A stretch of 13,117 nt of DNA, taken from positions 1-13,117 of the forward strand of contig WFRF01000192.1 in NCBI GenBank assembly GCA_015486655.1, written 5' to 3'. This stretch comes from Caldifarciminota bacterium (lineage in GTDB: Bacteria > Hydrothermota > 32-111 > QNBC01). How positions within the stretch are numbered: the stretch's first letter is position 1; each line of letters begins with the position of its first letter. Position numbers and translations under genes: made by a program. A model generated the notes under the pieces. The model was given only the letters and a program-made list of their open reading frames with translations, made no database searches and was not told where the DNA came from. Shown one piece after another: positions 6,311-13,117 of the stretch.

Positions 6311-8272
6311 ATGAAAATTTGTGATGTCCTTATAAACGGAAACATAGATAAATTACTGACATACAAAGTCCCCGACAATATTTCACAGGAAATTCAAGTC
6401 GGATATGTGATTTCTGTTCCCTTGAATAACCGTAAAGTAACCGGTATTGTCGTGAATGTTAAGAATATCTCAAAAATCGAGAATCTTAAGGAAATTAACC
6501 GCATAATACTTGATATTCCCGTGCTTAATAAAAATTCGTTCAATGTAATTGAGCACACTTCAAACTATTTTCTCCAAAACATAGGGAAATTCTCCTCCAA
6601 ACTTATTCCGAAATCCGGACCTCGTTACAGCATTGAGTACAGATTTTTAGAGAGCGAAGGAGCTACAAAAAGAGAGAGGCAAATCTTATCCCTGATAAGA
6701 GGCAGCATTAACAAAAAAGAACTTTTAGGTCACACCACACATAGAACAATAGCCAACATGGTGAAGCACGGACTGATAGAGGAGACAAGGTCACTTTTAC
6801 CCTGTAAAAACGATATTCCGGAAACGGAATATACAGACTTTCGCGACGTAAAGAAAAACAATTCAAAAATAGTTGAGAAAGGAATAATTTTTGTTGAAAA
6901 ATCACCAGAGTCATATGATTATATTAAAAGAGTTATATCCAAAAACATCGCAAGGAACAAAACCACTCTTTTAATTTTACCACAACTTATGTCTCACCAG
7001 TTTTTAGTCGATTTTATAAGATCTGAATTCAAAAATAACCTCTGCATTTATTCTTCGGCATTGTCCGATAAGGAAAAAAATATTTCTTTCTACAATATAA
7101 TTTCAGGAAAAATAAAAATTATTATAGGAACGGGGGATGCTCTCTTTTTGCCGTATATGGAAATCGGAGACCTTTTATTTCTAATGCCTGAGTCCCCTCA
7201 ACATTTCCACTATACAAGTATGCCTTATTACAACGCCGAAATCGTCGCAGGCTTTTTTTCAAAAAGCTATTCAGTTCCTCTTCATATCATTGGGAAAACC
7301 CCTTCAATTAATTTAATCCCGTCCATGGGAAAAAACAATACAAAAATCATTAAATACAAGACGGAAAAATCCAAAACAGTTTTTTTAAAGAGCAGGAATC
7401 CTTTTAATATTATAACAAAACAGATAATATCGGAGATTCGTAAAAATCTGTCAAATGGTAATAATATTCTTATGATACACAATCAATTGGGATATTATCC
7501 TTTTGTCAAATGCAACGATTGTAACGACTTTATCACCTGTCCCGTTTGTAATTCACCTCTTGTCTATACGGGAAAAAATAATCTCTACTATTGCCAGAAA
7601 TGTAAGAAGTATTTTATGATAAAAAAATGTCCCCGTTGCGGATCCAATAATCTCAATTTCTCCGGAACAGGTATAGAAAAAGTAAGCTCCGTTCTGAGTG
7701 ATGAGTTCGGGAAAGAAAATATTAAAACAATCTCTGCAAACGAACCGTTCACAACTGCCGGGCTTAACGATAAAAAGATAGTATTATCGACTTCAATAAT
7801 ATTTAAGGATCTTTTTCCGAACAGATTCGATACAATTGTCATTCCGTCTCTCGAAACGATTCTAAATGATTATGTAGTTAGAAGTGAATGGAACTTTATC
7901 AGGATTATTGAATATCTGAAATCTTTCCTTAACAACAACGGTAAAATAATACTTCAATCCCCTCTTTATTATGATTTTATACCATTTTTGAATACGGATA
8001 AAATAGAACAGTATGTTTCGTATACCCTTAAATTGAGGAAACAATTAAAATTACCCCCCTATTTCCATGTTATCTCCATAAGCCCCACAAGAGAATCCCT
8101 CTCTGTAGATCGGTTATTTGAGAAAATAAGGAAAAAAAGCGGAGATTCAATAATAAAAATAGGAGATTCCATAGTTATAAAAACCAAAAGAATATCAAAT
8201 TTCTCTTTTCTGAAGACTTTTCAGCAAAAGGATGGTTTTAGAATATTTGTTGATTCCGAAGAATATTTATAA
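6311..8272 (+). CDS. priA: PriA-family primosomal protein lacking helicase motifs
   Basis: The 653-residue protein has the PriA order: N-terminal 3'-end-binding domain (KICDVLINGNIDKLLTYKVP, 2-21), a winged-helix-like region (about 115-165), two diverged helicase lobes and a zinc module inserted in lobe 2. All eight zinc cysteines are present (C401, C404, C410, C413, C428, C431, C440, C443), followed by the family GTGIEKV stretch (452-458). The C-terminal LRKQLKLPPYFHVISI (576-590) matches the conserved -LPP- region. The ATPase motifs are gone: Walker A is replaced by VEKSPESYDY (195-204), DEEH by MPES (292-295), GSATP by GKTPS (328-332), and no QxxGRxGR remains. It is probably a primosome DNA-binding and assembly factor without helicase activity, as described for actinobacterial PriA. 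The start is fixed by the family N-terminus. It overlaps the kinase gene by 6 bp tail to tail. Confidence 0.88.
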   Translation: MKICDVLINGNIDKLLTYKVPDNISQEIQVGYVISVPLNNRKVTGIVVNVKNISKIENLKEINRIILDIPVLNKNSFNVIEHTSNYFLQNIGKFSSKLIPKSGPRYSIEYRFLESEGATKRERQILSLIRGSINKKELLGHTTHRTIANMVKHGLIEETRSLLPCKNDIPETEYTDFRDVKKNNSKIVEKGIIFVEKSPESYDYIKRVISKNIARNKTTLLILPQLMSHQFLVDFIRSEFKNNLCIYSSALSDKEKNISFYNIISGKIKIIIGTGDALFLPYMEIGDLLFLMPESPQHFHYTSMPYYNAEIVAGFFSKSYSVPLHIIGKTPSINLIPSMGKNNTKIIKYKTEKSKTVFLKSRNPFNIITKQIISEIRKNLSNGNNILMIHNQLGYYPFVKCNDCNDFITCPVCNSPLVYTGKNNLYYCQKCKKYFMIKKCPRCGSNNLNFSGTGIEKVSSVLSDEFGKENIKTISANEPFTTAGLNDKKIVLSTSIIFKDLFPNRFDTIVIPSLETILNDYVVRSEWNFIRIIEYLKSFLNNNGKIILQSPLYYDFIPFLNTDKIEQYVSYTLKLRKQLKLPPYFHVISISPTRESLSVDRLFEKIRKKSGDSIIKIGDSIVIKTKRISNFSFLKTFQQKDGFRIFVDSEEYL

Positions 8273-9913
8273 CATCGATTCTGCGGGAATTAGAATATTA
8301 AATTCAGTCCATTCTCCTAATTCGCTTTTACATGTAATCATTCCACCATGGCTCATAATAATATCTTTTACCGTGGATAAACCGAGACCCGTTCCGGCTT
8401 CGGTATGGACTTTATTCTCCACTCGGAAAAACTTATCGAATATATGGGGTAAATCCTCTTTACTTATACCGATCCCCGTGTCCCTTACTGTTATTTGAGC
8501 CTGCCATATATTATCAAAAATGATTAATCCCGGACTTGTAATTTTTACCTCACCGTTTTCCTTGTTAAACTTTATGGCATTATCTATCAATTGGCTGAAC
8601 ACATAAAACAATGCCATTTTATCACCTTTTATGGGACCTAATTTATCACTGAGGTCTAAGATAATACTGACATTTTTCTTTTGAGCCTTTTCGTCATACT
8701 GTTTGGCGGCATCATTGATTATCTCTATAAGGTTCACCTCTTCCTTCCTAATGGCTCCCACTTCTCCGCTTGCACTCATATTCATACTAATGATATTCTC
8801 CAGAACATTGGAAAATTTTTCTCCCTCTTCATTTATAATGGAGAGAAATCTCTTCTCCGTTTCTCCCAAAGCCGAATCTTCTCCTATGGAGGACATCAGA
8901 ATCTGAATACTGCCCAAAATCGCACTAAGAGGCGTTCTTAATTCATGGGATACGTTTTGTATAAATTCTTCCTCTTTTTGTTGAAGCTCTTCTTCAGTGG
9001 GAATAGGTAAAAATTCCACAACCTTACCGAAGATGTTATCATTGAAATTCAAATAATAGGATGATACGTTGTATTTATTCGTTATTGATTCACCCTGTTT
9101 AAAACTGATAACGGCTTTTTTTTCGCTGATATCCTGATTCCGATTGAAAATATCAACGCTGATTTTGTCCCACAGATTATCGTTGTTTTCCGTTCTGAAA
9201 TCAACTACGTCCTTTATATCTTTTAAAATCAAACTGTCTTTGGATAAATTAAAGCTTTCTGTGAAAGCTTTGTTAACAAACAGTATTTTCAAATTTTTGT
9301 CGATTACAACGATTGGAATTGATATTGAGGCAAGAGCCATTTTATGAATATCCGGAACCTTATCCATGTCCGGCTGAGGGATATGTTCTTTCTCTCTTTC
9401 AATAGTATCGCTAATATTCTCTTCAACTTCTTTGGTAACCAAAGACAATTCCTCTTCGTTTTTCGCCTCATTTTCAGTCTTTATCTCCAAATCATTAATC
9501 GATGCAGCTTCATTTAAAATATTCTCTTCTATATTTATATCCGTTTTTTCCGAACTAAATAATTCCGCAATTGCCTGCGCAATTTCTTCGTCGGCACTCA
9601 AGTATTTTCTGTGGAGAGATTTATTGTAGAAGACTACGGCACCGCCGGCAATATTACCTCTCCTTACGGGGACGGCAAGGACAGAATCAGGCAAAATAGA
9701 CAGAGAAATTTTATTATCAAAATCAAACCTGATGTCTCTTGACACATTAATCTGGTTTACCATTTCATTGTGCAAAAGCACCCAACCGGGGACACCTTTC
9801 CCCGAATTCACTACGAGTCCAACTAACTCGTCCGCCTTTCTGCCAACACCATATTTAATAACAAATCCATTACTTTCCAATAGAAAAATAAAAATATACT
9901 CTGATTTAGTCAA
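8267..9913 (-). CDS. soluble GAF-PAS sensor histidine kinase
   Basis: From the first canonical start (TTG at 9913) the protein has 548 residues: a GAF-like domain (1-118), an acidic low-complexity linker (about 122-185), a PAS domain (about 190-300, IPIVVIDKNLKILFVNKAF), HisKA with the phosphoacceptor H323 (NVSHELRTPLS) and HATPase_c with N445 in the N box, D478 (RDTGIGI), an F box (FDKFFRV) and GTGLGLS (507-513). All kinase motifs are intact. No membrane segment is present, so it should sense a cytoplasmic signal. It lies directly downstream of a CheY-like receiver, its likely partner. The frame stays open upstream to the receiver stop, and the missing first GAF helix is encoded there, so the true protein probably starts about 39 codons earlier (see the extension entry). 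The stop shares the palindrome TTATAA with the priA stop. Confidence 0.92.
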   Translation of the reverse strand: MTKSEYIFIFLLESNGFVIKYGVGRKADELVGLVVNSGKGVPGWVLLHNEMVNQINVSRDIRFDFDNKISLSILPDSVLAVPVRRGNIAGGAVVFYNKSLHRKYLSADEEIAQAIAELFSSEKTDINIEENILNEAASINDLEIKTENEAKNEEELSLVTKEVEENISDTIEREKEHIPQPDMDKVPDIHKMALASISIPIVVIDKNLKILFVNKAFTESFNLSKDSLILKDIKDVVDFRTENNDNLWDKISVDIFNRNQDISEKKAVISFKQGESITNKYNVSSYYLNFNDNIFGKVVEFLPIPTEEELQQKEEEFIQNVSHELRTPLSAILGSIQILMSSIGEDSALGETEKRFLSIINEEGEKFSNVLENIISMNMSASGEVGAIRKEEVNLIEIINDAAKQYDEKAQKKNVSIILDLSDKLGPIKGDKMALFYVFSQLIDNAIKFNKENGEVKITSPGLIIFDNIWQAQITVRDTGIGISKEDLPHIFDKFFRVENKVHTEAGTGLGLSTVKDIIMSHGGMITCKSELGEWTEFNILIPAESML

Positions 9914-10030
9914 TTCTTTTGAAATATTGAGAATTTTCTTTATATACTCGGAAATATCGCGGCCCTGTTCTTTGTCGTTTTTAGCTAAATCAATCAGTTT
10001 TTTTAGCTTTCCTAAAAGATCCTCGTTAAT
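9914..10030 (-). other. likely N-terminal extension of the histidine kinase from an ATT start
   Basis: The kinase frame is open through 39 codons upstream of the TTG and encodes INEDLLGKLKKL, then DISEYIKKILNISKEL, an amphipathic helix typical of the start of a GAF domain. No ATG, GTG or TTG occurs in this stretch. ATT at 10028-10030 is preceded by AGAGGG at a spacing of 4 and lies 8 bases after the receiver stop, a normal operon distance. The TTG at 9913 has no convincing Shine-Dalgarno and would cut the GAF domain. ATT is a known but rare start codon (infC). Sequence error is an alternative. Confidence 0.55.
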
Positions 10031-10038
10031 ATTTCCCT

Positions 10039-10404
10039 CTAATTTTTAAGTTGATTTTCTATTTTTTCCAAAAGTTCCTGAAGATTAAAAGGTTTTGTAA
10101 TATAAGCGTTAACACCGAGATCGTATCCCTTTTCTATATCCTTGGGATTACCCTTTGCACTAAGAAAAATAACTTTTGTTGAAACGGTTTTCGGATTGTT
10201 TCTTAATTTCTCAAGCATAGTATACCCGTCCATATTGGGCATCATGATATCACTTATAACCAGATCCGGGGTTTGACTTTCGATAACTTGTAAAGCTTCA
10301 TTACCATCCATGGCAGTCATTATTTCATACCCTGCCTTTTTCAGTGTGAAGGACAGTATATCCAGCAAAAACCTATCATCATCAATTATCAAAATATTCG
10401 CCAT
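10039..10404 (-). CDS. CheY-like single-domain response regulator
   Basis: The 121-residue protein is a complete receiver domain and nothing more. It has the acidic pocket (IIDDD, D8-D10), the phosphoacceptor D52 in ISDIMMPNMDGY, S82 in FLSAKG and K104 in ITKPF. With no output domain it must act by binding another protein or by passing phosphate on. The neighbouring kinase, just downstream in the same orientation, is the obvious partner. The Shine-Dalgarno GAAGG sits 6 bases before the ATG. It has its own promoter overlapping the end of secA; read-through from secA is also possible because no terminator is seen between them. Confidence 0.92.
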   Translation of the reverse strand: MANILIIDDDRFLLDILSFTLKKAGYEIMTAMDGNEALQVIESQTPDLVISDIMMPNMDGYTMLEKLRNNPKTVSTKVIFLSAKGNPKDIEKGYDLGVNAYITKPFNLQELLEKIENQLKN

Positions 10405-10422
10405 AAAAAACCTTCTTTTTTT

Positions 10423-10451
10423 ATAATATTATTTTACAATCTTTTTGTCAA
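10423..10451 (-). promoter_or_regulatory. sigma-70-type promoter of the response regulator-kinase operon
   Basis: On the minus strand, TTGACA (10446-10451), a 17-bp spacer and TATTAT (10423-10428) precede the receiver ATG. The predicted start near 10416 leaves a leader of about 13 nt with GAAGG. The TGA inside TTGACA is the stop codon of secA (10448-10450). Confidence 0.72.
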
Positions 10452-13117
10452 GCCCTTTTAATCTTCTTCCTCTCTTTTACTTTCTTGTGCTCCGGTTTAT
10501 TCTGAGATTCTCTTCTGATCTGGACTCTGAACATCTTTGAAACGATCTCCTCATCCATATTTATAACCATATTTTCAAACATCATAAACGACTCTTTTTT
10601 ATATTCAACAAGGGGATCTCTCTGTGCATATCCTCTGAGACCGATCCCTTCTTTCAAAGCGTCCAATTCATACAGATGATCACGCCACTTGGTATCAATT
10701 GTCTGGAGAACAACAAATCTCATTACCTTATCATACATTTCGGCAAATTCCTCTTTCTTCAGTTCAAGATTCTGTTTTGCCCTGTTAAAGAGATAGTCAA
10801 ACAGCTTTTCCTTTGTAAATTCCCTTTTATCCTCTTCTTTAATCTGAGGATCATCGAGAAAATCATTAATATAATTAACTATCAAGCCTTCCCAATCCCA
10901 ATCTTCGGGATATCTTTTACTCTCAGTATACTTCTCTATAATATCGTTTATAACATTCTCTATTTTTCCTAATATGAAATCATCCGGATTATCATTATAC
11001 AATACCTCGTCTCTCATGGCATATATGGCTTCCCTCTGTTTATTCATCACATCATCGTAATCAATCAAACGTTTTCTTATATCAAAATTGTATTGCTCAA
11101 CCCGTTTCTGTGCATTCTCAATAGCCCTCGTTATCAAAGGATGAGTAATGGCCTCATTTTCCTTTACTCCAATCCTGTCCATTGCACTTGCAATCCTGTC
11201 AGAAGCAAAGAGTCTCATTAGATCATCTTCCAAAGACACAAAGAAAACCGACGAACCCGGATCACCCTGTCTTCCGCTTCTTCCTCTCAACTGTCTGTCG
11301 ATTCTTCTGGATTCATGCCGTTCCGTTCCTATAACATGTAATCCCCCAAGTTCTTTGACACCTTCTCCGAGTTTTATATCCGTTCCTCTTCCTGCCATAT
11401 TTGTCGATATGGTAACATTTCCCTTCTCTCCGGCATGGGATATTATTTCAGCTTCCTTTTGATGATATTTCGCATTTAAAACGGAATGGGATATACCGGC
11501 CCTTTTCAGCATCCTTGACAACTGCTCCGAAACTTCCACGGTAATTGTTCCTACTAACACGGGCCTTCCCTTTTCATGTTGTCTTTTTATCTCCTCAATA
11601 ATCGCCCTGTACTTTTCAATCTTTGTTCTGTATATCATATCGGATAAATCATCTCTTATAACCGGTCTGTTTGTGGGGACGACAACAACATCAAGTTTAT
11701 AAATTTCCCAAAATTCCGTAGCTTCCGTCTCCGCCGTTCCGGTCATTCCTGCCAGTTTATCGTACATTCTGAAGAAATTTTGCAATGTTATTGTTGCAAG
11801 CGTCTGTGTCTCCTGCTCTATTTTAACACCTTCCTTTGCCTCTATTGCCTCGTGAATCCCTTCGGAAAATCGTCTCCCGGGCATAATTCTTCCTGTAAAT
11901 TCATCAACTATTATAACCTTTCCGTCTTTTACAATGTATTCGGAATCTCTTTCAAAAAGGGAATAAGCCTTCAATAACTGATGTATATTATGTATTTTTT
12001 CGTTCTTCTCGGCATATTCCCGCTGAATTGCATCCTTTGATACGGCTTTTTCGCGCGATGACAATTTCTCATCATTATCGATTTTCTGGAATTCTTCACT
12101 CAGATCCGGGACGGTAAAAAAGGTAGGGTTATTCTTTGACATCTCTTCCCTTCCCTTATCCGTAATGGAAACGGCGTTCCCTTTTTCATCTATTACATAG
12201 TAGAGTTGTTCGTCAAACTGAGGTAAATTTTTATCCCTGATCAACTCATTCTCAAGATTCTCTACCATAACTTTTATACCCTTTTCTCTGTACAATTTCA
12301 ATAAACGTTTGTTTTTTGGCGCTCCTCTCTGGGCAAGTAAAAGTTTTCCGGCCGCTTCCCTCTCGTTTCCGTTTTCCAAATCCTTTATGGCACCGGTAAT
12401 CAATTCGTTTACATATTTATTCTGTAACCTTACAACACGGCTGACAAGAGGTTTCAATTCCTTATACTGTTGCAGAGAAAATTCAACGGGCCCCGAAATT
12501 ATGAGAGGGGTACGCGCTTCATCTATGAGAACGGAATCAACCTCATCAACAATAGCATAATTAAACCCCCTCTGGACCTTTTGCTCAGCTTCTATAACCA
12601 TATTATCCCTCAAATAATCAAAACCGAATTCATTATTTGTCCCGTATGTGATGTCGCATTCGTACATCCCCTTCCTATCTTCGGGATTCATCCCGCCCTT
12701 GATTACACCTACCGTTAGGCCGAGAAATTCATAAATGGGCCCCATCCATTCACTGTCTCTCTGTGCAAGGTAATCATTTACCGTTACAAGGTGCGCTCCC
12801 CTTCCGCTTAAAGCATTCAGATAAAGAGGCATTGTAGCAACGAGTGTTTTCCCTTCGCCGGTTGCCATTTCGGCAATTTTTCCTTCGTGCAAAACCATAC
12901 CACCGATCAGCTGTACATCAAACGGAATCATATTCCATTCCGTTTCATGCCCCATAACGGTCCATTTTTTACCCATAAGTCTCCTGCAAACATCCTTAAC
13001 AACGGCAAATGCCTCTACCATAAGATCATCGAGCGTTTCTCCGTTGGCTAATCTTTCTTTAAATTCTACCGTTTTATGTTTTATTTCCTCATCACTCAGA
13101 TTTTTAAGTTTTTCATA
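10448..13117 (-). CDS. secA: SecA preprotein translocase ATPase (5' end outside the window)
   Basis: Partial gene: 889 residues are visible and only the first residues are missing (it enters at YEKLKNLSDEEIKHKT). Visible-fragment numbering gives Walker A MATGEGKT (84-91), the Walker B/DEAD-like motif VDEVDSVLIDEARTPLIISGP (190-210), GTAETEATEF (460-469), NMAGRGTDIKLG (573-584) and the arginine-finger region GRSGRQGDPGS (612-622). The helical scaffold and two-helix finger cover about 795-850. SecA drives proteins through SecYEG by ATP hydrolysis. Two features differ from E. coli: a charged helical insertion of roughly 100 residues (about 225-340) at the start of the preprotein cross-linking region, including KLLLAQRGAPKNKRLLKL, and a short basic tail (PEHKKVKERKKIKRA) with no CxCx8(C/H)C zinc site. 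The stop is embedded in the next gene's -35 box. Confidence 0.97.
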   Translation of the reverse strand, partial: YEKLKNLSDEEIKHKTVEFKERLANGETLDDLMVEAFAVVKDVCRRLMGKKWTVMGHETEWNMIPFDVQLIGGMVLHEGKIAEMATGEGKTLVATMPLYLNALSGRGAHLVTVNDYLAQRDSEWMGPIYEFLGLTVGVIKGGMNPEDRKGMYECDITYGTNNEFGFDYLRDNMVIEAEQKVQRGFNYAIVDEVDSVLIDEARTPLIISGPVEFSLQQYKELKPLVSRVVRLQNKYVNELITGAIKDLENGNEREAAGKLLLAQRGAPKNKRLLKLYREKGIKVMVENLENELIRDKNLPQFDEQLYYVIDEKGNAVSITDKGREEMSKNNPTFFTVPDLSEEFQKIDNDEKLSSREKAVSKDAIQREYAEKNEKIHNIHQLLKAYSLFERDSEYIVKDGKVIIVDEFTGRIMPGRRFSEGIHEAIEAKEGVKIEQETQTLATITLQNFFRMYDKLAGMTGTAETEATEFWEIYKLDVVVVPTNRPVIRDDLSDMIYRTKIEKYRAIIEEIKRQHEKGRPVLVGTITVEVSEQLSRMLKRAGISHSVLNAKYHQKEAEIISHAGEKGNVTISTNMAGRGTDIKLGEGVKELGGLHVIGTERHESRRIDRQLRGRSGRQGDPGSSVFFVSLEDDLMRLFASDRIASAMDRIGVKENEAITHPLITRAIENAQKRVEQYNFDIRKRLIDYDDVMNKQREAIYAMRDEVLYNDNPDDFILGKIENVINDIIEKYTESKRYPEDWDWEGLIVNYINDFLDDPQIKEEDKREFTKEKLFDYLFNRAKQNLELKKEEFAEMYDKVMRFVVLQTIDTKWRDHLYELDALKEGIGLRGYAQRDPLVEYKKESFMMFENMVINMDEEIVSKMFRVQIRRESQNKPEHKKVKERKKIKRA

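Noticed and set aside
6311..8272. priA as a pseudogene because the helicase motifs are missing
   Set aside because: The frame is full length and uninterrupted, has a strong promoter, and keeps all eight zinc cysteines and other family regions, which indicates selection on the protein.
11148..11462. Open plus-strand frame of about 104 codons inside secA, and similar frames opposite the regulator and kinase genes
   Set aside because: They lie wholly opposite strongly conserved coding sequence, have no recognisable protein features or ribosome-binding sites, and are best explained as antisense shadows.

Overview
The window is AT-rich, densely packed bacterial chromosome with no phage, transposon, CRISPR or RNA gene that I can see. 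A periplasmic LolA-like lipoprotein carrier points to a diderm (Gram-negative) cell. The SecA carries a long insertion early in the preprotein cross-linking region, of the kind I associate with Bacteroidota and other FCB-group or candidate-phylum lineages. Together with strongly diverged PriA and NtrC-type proteins, this suggests a little-studied FCB or WOR-3-like lineage. That placement is a low-confidence inference.

Layout, left to right. (1) The C-terminal end of mutS (plus strand, cut by the window edge) runs tail to tail into a minus-strand pair: a lolA-like gene followed by a six-segment membrane protein, linked by a TAATG stop/start. (2) A minus-strand operon tldD - tldE - regulator, with Shine-Dalgarno motifs at or inside the upstream gene's end, starts at a strong extended -10 promoter. 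TldD and TldE form the two-subunit metallopeptidase. The third gene looks like a sigma-54 enhancer-binding protein but has lost almost every residue needed for ATP hydrolysis and sigma-54 contact. (3) A gap of about 400 bp holds two opposed arrays of a 7-bp repeat, a small perfect hairpin and a nested inverted repeat. (4) priA (plus strand) keeps the zinc-binding module and the N-terminal DNA-binding start but lacks all recognisable helicase motifs. (5) A minus-strand block holds secA (5' end cut by the window edge), a CheY-like single-domain response regulator and a soluble GAF-PAS histidine kinase.

Four sigma-70-type promoters can be read directly, each with a 17-bp spacer. Two of them (lolA-like and priA) end exactly 6 bp before the ATG, which predicts leaderless mRNAs. 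The other two (tldD and the response regulator) leave short leaders with a Shine-Dalgarno. One -35 box contains the secA stop codon. Both convergent gene pairs overlap at their stop codons, so there is no room for terminators between them.

Functionally the window mixes housekeeping roles (mismatch repair, replication restart, protein export, lipoprotein trafficking, TldDE proteolysis) with one two-component pair. I found no dedicated novel defence or biosynthetic system. The most notable items are the two ATPase-dead family members (PriA and the NtrC-like regulator), the leaderless promoter pair, and a kinase that seems to start at a non-canonical ATT codon.
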